Assembly: GCA_947504185.1 (NCBI GenBank)
Contig: CANNGJ010000009.1
Span: 44,166 to 108,165 of the forward strand
Direction of reading: 5' to 3'
DNA from: an uncultured Tenacibaculum sp.
GTDB taxonomy: Bacteria; Bacteroidota; Bacteroidia; Flavobacteriales; Flavobacteriaceae
Length of the DNA: 64,000 bases
This document shows positions 15,813 through 28,500 of this stretch, in pieces (within the stretch, counting starts at the first letter, position 1; the number at the start of each line of letters is the position of its first letter). Below the pieces are notes generated by a model. The model searched no databases, was not told where the DNA came from, and saw only the letters and a list, made by a program, of their open reading frames with translations. Made by a program: the position numbers and the translations under genes.

Positions 15813-18800
15813 ATGAATAAAAAATTAACCCTAAGTTTTTTAATACTTATATGTATAAGTATTAACCTTTTTTCGAATACTAATTTTAATGAAAGAGATA
15901 AAGATAGTGTAGCCACAAAAGGAATACCAGTAAAGCCAACGAAAATAACAAATGCAAAAACTTTTCGTAGCTTTTCTTCTTTAGAAAAGTTCGATAAGGT
16001 AGAAACATCAATAACACAACAACGTTTTACAGATCAAGGATTTAAATTTAATACTGCCGATTCTACAACAAATAAAAAATGGTTAGATAAAGCAACGAAC
16101 ACCTTCAAAAAAATTGAAGAACTAGATAATTATATTGATGTTTTAACAAAAGATGGTTTAGCACAATTACCAGTAGCCATTAAACCTGTTAGTATAAGTA
16201 ATGTAAAGTACACTGTAGGTATTGCCAAAGCTGTTTTTAAACCTGCTTTTACTGAGTTAACGGTTTTTTTAAAAGTTGAATTACCAAGTACAAATGATAA
16301 AAGAGGAGATCAAGTATTAATACTAGGAGCTTCAAATGTAAAATTATCGCATACAGGGGGTATTATAGGTGATGCCAAGTTACATTTAATATCACAATTT
16401 ACAGTTAATTTTAATCAAGGATCAGTATTACTAACCTTAAAAGGGAGCTTTGAAAATCCAGGTACTTATGCTTTAATAGATTGTTCTGGGTTTAAAGAAA
16501 TGGGGCTTGATGCCAATATAAAATTCGCCGATGGTTTATTACATCCAGTAGATAAAAATGGAAAGAAAAAAATAGGCTATGTAGAAGCCGATTTTAAAAC
16601 AACTATTGCAGATTGGAACGATATGGTAGTAAACATATCATTACCAGAATTTGGTATTAAAGGGCTTGAAGGAACCACCTTTAAATTAAATACAGCTGTT
16701 TTTGATTTTAGTGATTTACGAAATGATCCGGCAACACCAGCATCTTATATCAATAAATATTATAATGGGACTCCTAATTTATGGCGAGGAGTGTATGTAA
16801 AATCATTACAAGTAATATTACCTCCAGAGTTTAAAATTAAAGGGAAAAGTGATAAAAGAGTTGCTTTTGGTGCTAGTGATTTAATAATTGATGGGCAAGG
16901 AGTAACAGGAAAATTTATAGGAGAAAATGTAATAGGACTTAAAGAAGGAGATGCTTCTGGATGGGATTTTTCATTAGATTATTTTTTGATAGATATAGAA
17001 ACCAATAATCTTAAAGCTGGAGAGTTTAAAGGAAAATTGGTTTTACCAGTTTCACAATTAGATAGTTTAAAATATCATGCAGTATTTCAACCAGGAGAGT
17101 ATAAGTTAAAAGTTGAGACAGAAAAAGATATTGAGTTTAATGTTTGGAAAGCTGATGTACTTTTAACCAAAGATTCTTATGTAGAAATGAAGGTTAAAGA
17201 GGGTAAGTTTAGGCCAAAAGCAAGCTTAAATGGTTCTTTAACAATAGCGGCAGGTTTAGGAAATAGTAGTAATACACAAACAGCTTCAAATACTAAAAAA
17301 AGTACGATTAGTTTTAAAGGAATTAAATTCCAAAAAATGGTATTGCAAACCGAATCTCCTTCATTTACAGTAGATTATTTTGGATTAGAAGGAAGGTTAG
17401 CTTTAGCAGGGTTTCCACTAGCAATTAATGAAATAGGTTTAAAAACTCCGTCAGATAATAGAGCGGAATTACTCTTCGACTTAGAGGTGAATTTAATGGG
17501 GTCTAGCGATGGAGGTAATGGTGGATCTACCAAGCTAGCTATAAAAGGACTTAAAGAAGAAGGTAAATGGAAATTCGATGGTGTAGAGTTAGAAAGGCTA
17601 CATATAAAAATGGATATAGCTGGTACTCAGTTACAAGGAGCCATTTTTATATTTGATGATGATCCAACATATGGTACTGGTTTTGCAGGAGCAGTAGGTG
17701 CTAAATTTTCAAAAGGTTTAAAATTAGAAGTACAAGCGAAAGCACTGTTTGGTAGAACAAAAGAATTTAGATATTGGTTTGCGGATGCTCAAGTAAAAAT
17801 ACCTAATGGAATACCTGTATTTACAGGATTTGCATTAAACTCTTTTGGAGGAGGGATTTATAGTAGAATGAAAATGGATGGAGTAAGTAAGAAAAATGAT
17901 GCTGCATTTCAGGAAATAGGAGCCTCTACTTCAGGGATAATATATGTGCCTTATGAAGATAATGCTTTAGGAATGAAAGCATCGGTAGGTATTACAACCC
18001 AAAATTCTGAAGATTTATTTCATGCTACCGTAGAATTTGGGATGGCATTTAGAAGGTCAGGGGGCTTGCAAGAAATTTATTTTAAAGGATTTGGAGAGTT
18101 ATTATCTCCTCTTCCATCCGATTATTATGATGTGCTAGAAGATAATTTAAGTGCTATTTCTGATGAAGGTGTTGAGATACAAAACAAACAAACTTCCGCG
18201 GCTATAGCTGTAGATGTTTTTATCGGTTTTGACTTTGTAAACGATATTTTCCAAGCAACTTCAGAAGTTTATATAAATTTTGGAGTAGTAAAAGGAGTTG
18301 GGCCATCAGGAAGAGCAGGATGGTTAGATTTTTATGTGTCTCCTGATGAATGGCATTTGTTAATAGGTACACCAGAAGATAGGGTTGGAGTAGAGATAGA
18401 CTTGGCAATTTTAAAAGTTAAAATGGATAGTTATTTTATGACAGGAGATAACTTGCCAGGGAGCCCGCCGCCGCCATCGATTGTTGCTGATATTTTAGGA
18501 GTTGATGTTTCAGATTTAGATTATATGCGTGATTTAAATATGTTAGAATCTGGATATGGTTTAGCTTTCGGAGCAAGCTTAAGCGTAACCACAGGAGACT
18601 TAACTTTTTTAATATTTTATGCACGTTTTGATGCCGGAGTAGGCTTTGATATTATGTTAAAAGATTATGGTGATGCCCATTGTAAAGGCTCATCGGAACC
18701 TATAGGTATGAATGGTTGGTATGCCAATGGTCAGGCATATGCATATTTACAAGGAGAGTTAGGATTAACATTCAGGCTTTTCGGATCAAAAAAGAAAATA

Positions 18801-20426
18801 CCAATTATAAGTGGTGGAGGTGCAGTATTATTACAAGCACGTTTACCAAACCCAGCCTGGTTTAGAGGTTATTTAGGGGGTAAGTACAATTTATTAGGAG
18901 GCTTGATTAAAGGAAGGTTTAGGTTTAAGGTTGAGTTAGGTGATAAGTGTGAAGTAGTAGGAGGAAGCCCATTAGAAGGTATTGTTGTTATTGGGGATTT
19001 AAAACCTAAAGATGCTAGTACAGAAGTAGATGTGTTTGCTGCGCCTAAAGCAGTATTTAATCTTCAAATTAATAAGATTTTTGAATTACCAGATGAAACA
19101 GGTGATAGAAAGTATAAAATTTTATTAGATGAGTTTTCTGTTAAAAATAATGGAGCTCCTATTATAGGAGAAGTTAAATGGAATGATAGAAATGATGTAG
19201 CTGTATTTTATTCTCATGAAATTTTACCACCAAACGCGCAACTTAAAGCATATGTCCAACTTCATTTCGAAGAATTTAAGAATGGTCAATGGGAAACAAT
19301 TAAAGATGACGGTAAGATAGCAACAGAAACTAAAGAGATAAGCTTTACAACTGGAGAAGCACCAAAAACAATTCCTTTAAATAACATAGAATATATGTAC
19401 CCAGTTTTAGGACAACAAAATTTATTTATAGAGGAGTATGGTACAGCTTATATTAATTTAAAAAGAGGGCAAAGTTACTTATTTGAAGCAGTGCCGAATT
19501 GGAATAAAACAATGGTAATGTCTTCAGGTAATGGAACAGCACAAGTAAAACCATACACGTATAGTTCGGCTAAAAAACAAATTGTGTATAGTTTACCTAA
19601 TAGTATGACTAAAGAAACTGTATATAATGTAGATATCAAATTGATTTCTGAAGGAAATAGCGATTTAAATGATAATGTGTCTGAAACCTATAATGCAAAA
19701 GATATTGGAGGAGATGAGACCGAAAATACTGCTGAGGTAAAGTCGAAAACAGCAGATGAAGCCGCAACCAAAGACGGAGAAAGAAAATTACTAGCCTATG
19801 ATTTTAGAACTAGTGAATACGAAACTTTTGAAGATAAAATGGATGATATGAATAAGAATAATGATTTGTATGACCATGTTGATTATCCTTATGGATTAAC
19901 GCTACTGGCTAAAATTGATAATCAAGAACCATTTGATTTGTTAGAGTTAAGAGGTAATGAATATTCAGGAAACGCTCCTTTAGTAGTAGTAAGAGCTACT
20001 CTAGAAGACTCGTATTATAAAAATCAAATTTATCCTTTATTATACCAAAATTACCCATTAGCAGGAGAATTAGAAGTTAATAGAGAAACTACTAAAGTAG
20101 GAGTTCCGCCAGTAGAAGGTGTAGAGCCTATGACCTGGTATTTAACGTATTTAGAAGAAGGATATACAGGAGAAACTAGTTTATACAATCCATATAGATA
20201 TAATTTAACGTATTATTATTTACAAGATTATGAAGACCTGAGCTATCAGTTGGTAAACTCAACGATTAACTGGCAATCAAATCCAACTTTTTCTAAATTG
20301 GTAACAGATGCTTTTCCATATATGAAAAAAGGTAGATATAAAACAAAGTTTAAATATATTTTACCAGGTCAGGTAAAGCAAGGAAGAGATAATATTGTAA
20401 AATATATAAACCCAATAAATGAATAA
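15813..20426 (+). CDS. Very large secreted protein of unrecognised family
   Basis: 1537 residues with a Sec signal peptide (MNKKLTLSFLILICISINLFS). The body is almost entirely beta-rich: about 110-700 contain repeated amphipathic strands (e.g. LVLPVSQLDSLKYHAVFQPG, LHIKMDIAGTQLQGAIFIFD), and about 700-1060 are Gly/aromatic-rich with barrel-like alternation (LFIGFDF and FARFD-type strands). An Ig/Big-like domain lies near 1085-1190 and a charged linker near 1290-1330. The C-terminus is Tyr-rich with no T9SS sorting domain. The size, strand pattern and context suggest an outer-membrane or surface-associated structural component. I cannot assign a function. The next gene's first ATG overlaps the end of this one. 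Confidence 0.6.
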   Translation: MNKKLTLSFLILICISINLFSNTNFNERDKDSVATKGIPVKPTKITNAKTFRSFSSLEKFDKVETSITQQRFTDQGFKFNTADSTTNKKWLDKATNTFKKIEELDNYIDVLTKDGLAQLPVAIKPVSISNVKYTVGIAKAVFKPAFTELTVFLKVELPSTNDKRGDQVLILGASNVKLSHTGGIIGDAKLHLISQFTVNFNQGSVLLTLKGSFENPGTYALIDCSGFKEMGLDANIKFADGLLHPVDKNGKKKIGYVEADFKTTIADWNDMVVNISLPEFGIKGLEGTTFKLNTAVFDFSDLRNDPATPASYINKYYNGTPNLWRGVYVKSLQVILPPEFKIKGKSDKRVAFGASDLIIDGQGVTGKFIGENVIGLKEGDASGWDFSLDYFLIDIETNNLKAGEFKGKLVLPVSQLDSLKYHAVFQPGEYKLKVETEKDIEFNVWKADVLLTKDSYVEMKVKEGKFRPKASLNGSLTIAAGLGNSSNTQTASNTKKSTISFKGIKFQKMVLQTESPSFTVDYFGLEGRLALAGFPLAINEIGLKTPSDNRAELLFDLEVNLMGSSDGGNGGSTKLAIKGLKEEGKWKFDGVELERLHIKMDIAGTQLQGAIFIFDDDPTYGTGFAGAVGAKFSKGLKLEVQAKALFGRTKEFRYWFADAQVKIPNGIPVFTGFALNSFGGGIYSRMKMDGVSKKNDAAFQEIGASTSGIIYVPYEDNALGMKASVGITTQNSEDLFHATVEFGMAFRRSGGLQEIYFKGFGELLSPLPSDYYDVLEDNLSAISDEGVEIQNKQTSAAIAVDVFIGFDFVNDIFQATSEVYINFGVVKGVGPSGRAGWLDFYVSPDEWHLLIGTPEDRVGVEIDLAILKVKMDSYFMTGDNLPGSPPPPSIVADILGVDVSDLDYMRDLNMLESGYGLAFGASLSVTTGDLTFLIFYARFDAGVGFDIMLKDYGDAHCKGSSEPIGMNGWYANGQAYAYLQGELGLTFRLFGSKKKIPIISGGGAVLLQARLPNPAWFRGYLGGKYNLLGGLIKGRFRFKVELGDKCEVVGGSPLEGIVVIGDLKPKDASTEVDVFAAPKAVFNLQINKIFELPDETGDRKYKILLDEFSVKNNGAPIIGEVKWNDRNDVAVFYSHEILPPNAQLKAYVQLHFEEFKNGQWETIKDDGKIATETKEISFTTGEAPKTIPLNNIEYMYPVLGQQNLFIEEYGTAYINLKRGQSYLFEAVPNWNKTMVMSSGNGTAQVKPYTYSSAKKQIVYSLPNSMTKETVYNVDIKLISEGNSDLNDNVSETYNAKDIGGDETENTAEVKSKTADEAATKDGERKLLAYDFRTSEYETFEDKMDDMNKNNDLYDHVDYPYGLTLLAKIDNQEPFDLLELRGNEYSGNAPLVVVRATLEDSYYKNQIYPLLYQNYPLAGELEVNRETTKVGVPPVEGVEPMTWYLTYLEEGYTGETSLYNPYRYNLTYYYLQDYEDLSYQLVNSTINWQSNPTFSKLVTDAFPYMKKGRYKTKFKYILPGQVKQGRDNIVKYINPINE

Positions 20427-20430
20427 TAGT

Positions 20431-22518
20431 ATGAAAACATACCTACAAGCATTAATTATATTTTTTGGATTTATTTTTAATGCATATGCTCAAAAAGAAA
20501 TAGGGAATGAAGCTCCAGAAGTAAAGGTTATAGCCCATCCAGCAAAAAAATCAATTATGTTACGCTGGGGAGTTACGACACCATCAGCTTGGAAACAGGC
20601 CAATAAAGAAGGATATATTATTGAAAGAAAAACAATTGTTGTAAATAAACAAGTTTTAAAAATACCTATAGTAAAACGACTCAATACAACTCCAATAAAA
20701 CCTAAACCTATGATGGAGTGGAAAGAGTTTACAGAGAAGAATAATTATGCTGCAATTGCAGCACAGGCATTGTACGGGGAGCAGTTTGATGTAGAAATGA
20801 ATGAAGGAGGTAATGGCATTATGAGTATTTTAAATCAAGCACAAGCTGTAGAACAACGATTTTCTTTTGCATTGTATGCTGCAGATCAAAATTTTGAAGT
20901 AGCTAAGTATTCAGGATTAGCTTATGTTGATAATGATGTTAAAGAAGGTGAACGTTATTTATACACGATTAAAGTAGCAAATCCTACCTCAAAAAAGAAA
21001 ATAAAACATGGAGGGGTCTATTTAGGTTTAGGCGACTTTAAACCATTACCAAAACCTCAAGAGTTTGTAGGGGTTTTTAAAGATAAAACAGCAATGCTAA
21101 GCTGGAATTTTTCTTTACTTAAAAAATATTATAACAATTATATTATTGAAAGATCGGAAGATAATGGAAATAACTTCAAATCATTAACAGCAACACCTAT
21201 AACTAATTTAGGGGAGAGAGAGAAAAACCCTTCAAATAGAATGATGTATGTAGATAGTTTATTTCAAAATAATAAATTATACAAATATCGAATAAAAGGA
21301 ATATCACCTTTTGGTTTGCAAGGCCCATATTCAAATATTGTTTCTGGTAAAGGAATCACACCATTAAAATCAGTAGCTTATATAACTGATATAAAATTTT
21401 CAGATGACGGAACAGCTACAATTAATTGGGATTTTCCAAAAGAAGGTGTAAATGAATTAAAATCTTTTAAATTGTTACGATCTGATACTCCTAAAGGAGT
21501 TTATTCAGTTGTGGTTCCTGAAATATCAAAAAACAAAAGGAGCTATAAATTATATGACTTGCACCCTATAAATTATTATAAAATTGTTTCTATAGGGTAT
21601 GATAGAGGAGAACGAAAGTCTTTTCCCAAGATGGTACAACCAGATGACAGTACGCCTCCAGCAACACCAGTAGAAATTACCGGCGCAATAGATTCTTTAG
21701 GTGTAGTTCGATTAAATTGGAAATTAAATATTGAAAAAGATTTTTTAGGATATCGAGTTTTTCGTTCAAACTTTAATGATGGTGAGTTTACTCAAATAAC
21801 ATTTAAACCAACACCTAATAATTATTTTATTGACACTATAAATATAAAAACACTTAACAAAAAAATTTATTATAAAGTACAATCTTTTGATAGACGCTAT
21901 AATCCTTCAGAATTCTCAAAATCATTAGAGTTAAAAAAACCAGATATAATACCACCAACACAGCCAATTTTCACTTCTTTTAAATCAGAGAAAGGAAAAG
22001 TGCGTTTACAATGGGTAACAAGTACAAGTGATGACGCTAAAAGTACGATGTTATATAGAAAAGAAAAAGGAATAAATGCTTCTTGGCAATTAATAGCTGA
22101 CTTACCACTACCTCAAAATAGTTATGTAGATGATAAAGTAGCTTTTAGCAAAACTTATTTATACACTATTTTAACAATAGATGACTCAGGATTAGAGTCA
22201 GAGCCAATTACCCCTTTAAAAATTACAATTTCTGATGATATGCTAAAACCAGAAATAACAAAGTTTAATGGAGAAGTAAATAGAGAAACTAAGTATATAA
22301 AATTAAACTGGTTATATAAAGAGCCTAATGTAGTAGAATATATTTTATATAAAGGAGTAGAAGGAAAACAACCAACTATGTATAAGGTTTTTAGTACAGG
22401 CTCAAGTAGCTTTATAGATAAAGATTTAACTATAAATACAAAATACATTTATTTACTTCAGGCTATTTATAAATCGGGAGCAAAATCACCAATTAAAAAA
22501 ATTGAATTAAATTATTAA
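20431..22518 (+). CDS. Secreted multi-fibronectin type III protein
   Basis: 695 residues from MKTYLQALIIFFGFIFNAYA, a clean signal peptide. An ATG at 20419, inside the upstream gene's last codons, would add only four residues. At least four FnIII-like modules are visible through repeated W-strand and Y-x-Y/K patterns: ILRWGVTTPSAWKQ, AMLSWNFSLLKKYYNNYIIE, VRLNWKLNIEKDFLGYRVFR, and VRLQWVTST with YLYTILTIDDSG. A last module reads KLNWLYKEPNVVEYILYKG. There is no sorting domain or anchor, so it may be periplasmic or associate with another exported product. It lies 4 bp before the SprB-like gene and is likely cotranscribed with it. Confidence 0.75.
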   Translation: MKTYLQALIIFFGFIFNAYAQKEIGNEAPEVKVIAHPAKKSIMLRWGVTTPSAWKQANKEGYIIERKTIVVNKQVLKIPIVKRLNTTPIKPKPMMEWKEFTEKNNYAAIAAQALYGEQFDVEMNEGGNGIMSILNQAQAVEQRFSFALYAADQNFEVAKYSGLAYVDNDVKEGERYLYTIKVANPTSKKKIKHGGVYLGLGDFKPLPKPQEFVGVFKDKTAMLSWNFSLLKKYYNNYIIERSEDNGNNFKSLTATPITNLGEREKNPSNRMMYVDSLFQNNKLYKYRIKGISPFGLQGPYSNIVSGKGITPLKSVAYITDIKFSDDGTATINWDFPKEGVNELKSFKLLRSDTPKGVYSVVVPEISKNKRSYKLYDLHPINYYKIVSIGYDRGERKSFPKMVQPDDSTPPATPVEITGAIDSLGVVRLNWKLNIEKDFLGYRVFRSNFNDGEFTQITFKPTPNNYFIDTINIKTLNKKIYYKVQSFDRRYNPSEFSKSLELKKPDIIPPTQPIFTSFKSEKGKVRLQWVTSTSDDAKSTMLYRKEKGINASWQLIADLPLPQNSYVDDKVAFSKTYLYTILTIDDSGLESEPITPLKITISDDMLKPEITKFNGEVNRETKYIKLNWLYKEPNVVEYILYKGVEGKQPTMYKVFSTGSSSFIDKDLTINTKYIYLLQAIYKSGAKSPIKKIELNY

Positions 22519-22522
22519 TGCT

Positions 22523-25500
22523 ATGAAAAAATTATTACTTGTTTTAGGGGTACTATTTTTTAGTCTCAATAATAACCTGTTTGCACAAAAATATGAAATA
22601 AATATAAGAGGATATATTAGTCAAGGTCATTCATCTTGTGGAACGATAAATGGATTAAGAGAGGTTATATTAATCTACAAAGACGGAGATATAAAAAAGA
22701 TTCATGATATAGATAAATTTATTAATCGTTCCTATAATTTAACAGATACTTTCGATCACAGCAACCCAGTAGTTGAAGTGGAATTTTGGACAAGAGCAAG
22801 ACATAAAACTTGGATAGGGGATTGTCGATCTGGAAGTGAAGCACGAAAAAGAGTCAGTATTGGTCTTCCTTGCCATAATCAGAGTTATACCAGAGATGAA
22901 ATATATCGCAAAAAAATTCGAGAAGGCCATGCTACAATTACAGTATATCCATTACCCGAATTAAAATACCCAGATAATTCATTAGTAAATTTAACAAAAG
23001 TAGCTTGTGAAACAGACTTTATTGCAATTGAGGCAGCTTTTAAAAATTACCCTGACCCAACTACTACATATAAATGGGAATTTTTAGATCCTGTAAATAC
23101 CACTACGACATATACAACGACATATCAAAACTTGTTAAATGCTGTTCAAAACGCGTTTAATCAATATGCGGATTGTTTGAGCTCTGGTGGAGGAGGAAAT
23201 GAAGTGCCAAGAATAGAACAAAGAGCTCTGCCAATTGATGGAGACTGCTCCTATTATTATGATCGTTATTTATTAGCTCAACAAAATTTAGATAATTATA
23301 CAGGAAGTAAAACATATGAGAAGAAGTTCTGGAGACCTATTAATGGTGGAGATATAGAAGGAAAGACATTAATAAATTTAACTTTAGCTCATTTATATTC
23401 GAATGAGTCGGATAGAAAAAAGGCTTTAAACAATAAAATTATCTGGGTAAGATTAAATCCTGGATGTAATGGAGATAAAGATGTATCTGACCCAGTAAAA
23501 ATCCAATTTTTACCTGAACCACCAAAAATAGCTAAAGAGCCAAATTTTAATCCAGTAAAATGTGCAGAGAGCGAAATAGGGAATTTTAAGTTTTTCTTCC
23601 AAAGACAATTATATTCTCATGAAAAAATAGAAATTAATTTAAAAAGAAAGTTTCAAGATGGTAGTTATGTCTCTGTAGATGAAAATATAGATATAACTAG
23701 ACTTACTCAAGAAGGAACAAATGTTTTTAGTTATATCTGGAAATCTTCTCCAGGAGAAAGTATTATAGAAGGAGATTATAAAGCAGAAATTTCAGGATTT
23801 GATAAGAGTAATAATTCCCCTTTTTGTGAACAATACATTTATGATTTTACAATTAAAGTACCAGAACCTTTAACATTTACAGCAGAGATAGAACAACAAG
23901 AAACTTGTTTTGATGTAAATAATGGAAAGATAAAAATTACTGCAAGTGGCGGTCATGAATTTGTATTTTCAAATCCAACACCTCTAATTGCCCCAGTTGC
24001 ACCTAAGCCAAAAGACCCATTCGATCCGATTGACCCAGTTGATCCGATTGACCCAGTTGGTCCAGGACCAACATATCCAGTACCTACAACTGAAAAAAAC
24101 ACATACCAATATAGTTTAGATAACGGAACTACATGGAGTACTGATAGTTTTGAAGATTTTATAACTGTTGAAAATTTACCGCCAGGTGAATATCATATTA
24201 AGGTAAGAGATAAAAATGGTTGTACAAGTGATCCAGAAAAGATTGTAAAAACGATCACTGCTAAACAAAAAATAGTACATATAGCTTCTGTACTTCAACA
24301 TACAAGTGCTGCTGGTCCCCCATATCAAAGTGATGGACAGATACGAGTTACATCTGTTAATGGTGGTACACGAATTAATGATGTAAGTTACACATACACA
24401 GTTTATAATTCCTCTAACCAAATTATAGGAACATCAGATGAATATATTAATGGAAATTCAGGTGGGATAATACCAAACCTGCCAGCAGGAATTCATAAAA
24501 TAGTATATACTGATGCTAATGGGTGTAAAGAAGATCATATGTTACCAGAAATAAAAGATCCTGAGCCTATAACCTTTTCTTTAGATAGCACCAAACCTGA
24601 TTGTAATGGAGGAGATAATGGTAAAATAACGATATCTAAAATAAAAGGAGGTTACCCTAATTATACAGTAACCATTAAAAATAAAAATGGTTCTGATATT
24701 GAGAGTTTCTCTAATGTTACTGAAAATAGTAGTATTACAACAACTGAACGTATTTCAGCAGGAGACTATGTAGTTACCGTTAAAGATACTGATGCTCGTT
24801 CAGTTGCTAAATCATTGAATGTAAATGTTGCCGTACGTTCTAAAATAGAAATAACAGAAGTAGATGATACACCTATTTTATGTAACGGAAATAACTCTAC
24901 AATAACCATTAAGGCTACTGGAGGTAAAACAGGAGTATATCAATATGCTGTATACAAGGCTTCTGGTACTATTGAATGGCAAAATAGTAATATGTTTTTA
25001 TTACCAGCTAATCCAATAATGGGGTATAGCTTTATTGTTAGAGATAAAACAATTACAAACTGTAAGTCAAATATATCAGACCCCAAAAAAATATCGCAGC
25101 CGAATCCAATAGAGATAGTTGATATATTATCAGTAAAACATAACAATATTTATGGAGAATCTAAAGGGGAAATTTTATTAGATATAGATGGAGGAACTCT
25201 TAACGCTGCAAGCCCTAACTATACTGTAACATGGTCTAAAAAAGAAGATGCTAATTTTTCTAAAACAGGAAATCCTGTTAAAGGCTTAACTGCTGGAACG
25301 TATATAGCAACCATTAAAGATGCTAATTGTTCAGTTACATTTGATAACCATGGAGAGGAAGTTATAGTTAAACAGAACCCAAAGTTAGAGATAAAGAGTG
25401 ATGCAATCAAAATAACTAAAGAAATTATTTGTAATGGAGGAGTTGGCTCTATAGAAGTTAAACCTATAGGTGGTTCAGGAAATTACACTTATCAGTGGTC

Positions 25501-28500
25501 TACTAATGACGGAAGTATAGTTTCCGGAGAAAAAACAGAAGTTATAACAGGTACAGCAGGAACTTATTCGGTTAAAGTAAGTGATGGTTATACAGATGTA
25601 GTAGCAGAAAAAGAACTTATAGACAAACCAAAACTAGAATTAAAAATAGTTAAAACAGATATTACTTGTTTTGGAAAAGAAGATGGTACAATTAAAATAA
25701 CTCCTAGTGGAGGGGGCGGTGGATATTCTTATTCAATAGATGATGATACATCATATCAAGAAGTAAGTACTTTAACTAATAACACTATAACAGGTTTAGT
25801 GAAAGGAAAATATAAGGTTTGGATAAAAGATAAAAATAAATGTAAAATAGATACTTCTATTGAAGTAATCATAGAAGAACCAACGCAAATTATAATAAAT
25901 AATCCTTCTATTACCTATTGTAGCACAACAGGAGGGAATGAAGGAAGTATTTCAATAGATGCTTTAGGAGGTAAAGGAACATTAACATATATGTGGACTA
26001 AAGAAGGTGATGCTACTTTTACAAGAAATACTAAAAACATTAATAATTTATATGAAGGAGTATATAAAGTAGTTGTAAAAGATGCTAATAAATGTGATAT
26101 AACTCAATCTTTCGAGGTTAAAGAGCCAAAGCCGATACAAGTAAGTATTAAAATAACAAAAGAAATACCTTGTAAAGGTGATAATAAAGGAGAGTTATTA
26201 GCTGAAGTTACTGGAGGTTATCCTATAAATTCTACTCCTATAGATTTTGATTACAAATGGTATCTTATAGAAAATGGAATTCCAACTTTATTAAACCCAG
26301 GAGATTTAAAGGTAAATAGATTGTCTGATGCTGGAGCTGGTACCTATCGAGTGGAGGTTAACGATGTTAAAGGAGCAACAATAAATTCTCAAAAAAAGTT
26401 AGAGGAGCCTGATAACTTAAATATAAATTTAATACCTAAACAACATGTGCAATGTTTTAATGGTAATGATGGGGAGATAGATGCAAAAATTACTGGAGGA
26501 ACGAAACCATATGAATATAGTTGGACAAAAATAGGAGATGTTTCATTTACAAGAGACACAGAAGATATTTCTGGTTTGAAAATAGGGAGTTATAAACTAG
26601 AAGTAATCGATGCTAATAAATGTAAGTTAACTTCATCAGTATTTGAAATAAAACAGCCTATAGAATCGATTAGTGTTTCTAATTTTGAAATTATTAATCT
26701 TAAAGGATTCGAAACAGGAGATGGAAGTATTTCTATAACAGTTAAGGGAGGAACACCTGATTACACATACGAATGGAGAAAGAAAGGAGAAACTACAATT
26801 ATAGGAAGGAATAATAAAGTTGAAGATTTAAGTTCTGGAGATTATGAAGTAACAATTAAAGATGCTAATAAATGTGATCTTGTTAAAGATTATGAGGTAA
26901 TTCAGCCTGAATTACTTGAAGTAATTAGTATAAATCATTCTAAAGAAATTTTATGTAATGGGAATAAAGGAATAACATTAACTTCTGAAGTTAAAGGAGG
27001 AGTAAAACCTTATCGTTATGAGTGGAGAGTGGAAGGAGCAACGACAGTTATAGGAGAATTAGCTACTTTAGAAGATATAGGAGCAGCAAGTTATGAATTA
27101 ACAGTATTCGATAAAAATTTTAACAAAGCAACAGGTAAGTATACTTTAAAAGAACCGAGTAAATTAGAAATACTATCACCAGTTACTCAAAATGTATCCT
27201 GTTATGGAGGAGAAGATGGTTCAGTAGCGTTAACAGTTGTTGGAGGAGTAAAACCTTATAGTTATAGTTGGAGACACAGTAATGCATCAACTAGTACGCT
27301 TACAGATTTAAGTTCTGGAGATTATGAGGTAACGGTAAGAGATAAGAATTTATGTGAAGTAATACTACCAATAAAAATTTCACAACCAATAAAAGGTTTA
27401 TTGGTAATAAACGAAGATGAAGCTGTAAAAGATGTTACTGGAAATGGATTATCTAACGGAGAGATTAATGTAGAAGTTGAAGGAGGTACACCTGGTTATA
27501 CATATGAATGGTCGGGAATAGATGGAGTTTTTCCAAATATTACCTCAACATTATCAGGAGTAAAAGCAGGAACATATACTGTAAAAATAACTGATGCAAA
27601 AGGGTGTGAACTACCTAGAACATATAAGGTAGAAGAACCTTTACTATTAGAAGCTACTATAGAAGAAACAGCCATTTTGTGTAATGGAGGAGAAGGTAAA
27701 TTATTAGCTTCGGTTAAAGGAGGAGTAAAACCATATAAATACAAATGGTATAATTCGTTAGGAAATGTTGTGGGTTCTGAAAGAGAGTTGAAAACAACAG
27801 TAGGAATATATACTTTAGAGGTTATTGATATTAATAACAATGTAAAAAGGCTTGAGAATATAGAATTAGAAGAACCAAAATTATTAGAAATAGCAACTGT
27901 AACAACAAAAAATGTTACATGTTATAATGGTAATGATGGAGAAATTGTTATAACTCCCAAAGGAGGAATAGCCCCTTATACATACAAATGGGTTCATACA
28001 AAAGAAGATTCTAACTTAGTTAATGCATTAAAAGCAGGAGAATATTCGGTAACAATTATTGATAGTAAAGGGTGTTTTATCAAAGAAGAAAAGATTGAAA
28101 TAAAAGAACCAGAATTATATGATATTGTTGAAACTAAATTAGCGCGTCCTTCAACAGATAGAGGAACTGATGGGAGTATTGAAATAAAAATAGAAGGAGG
28201 GGTTCAACCATATAACTATATATGGGAAAATGAAAATGGTGAAGAGCTTCAAAATCAAAATTCTAATACTCAGATAAATAAAATACAATCTCTTTTAGAA
28301 GGAAAATACACAATAAAAGTAATTGATTCTGAAGGATGTGAAATAGATGAAACATATAATTTATCAAATCCAGGTGAATTATTAGTGTCAATTGTTCAAA
28401 TACAACAAATAAGTTGTTTTAATGGACGAAATGCCATATTAGATGTAGAAACAGTTGGAGGAGCAGGAGGGAATAACTATACATGGTATAATGCAGTTAC

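Noticed and set aside
27496..27840. 114-residue minus-strand open frame in the adhesin
   Set aside because: Its length comes from the repeat composition of the SprB-like gene; there are no independent signals.
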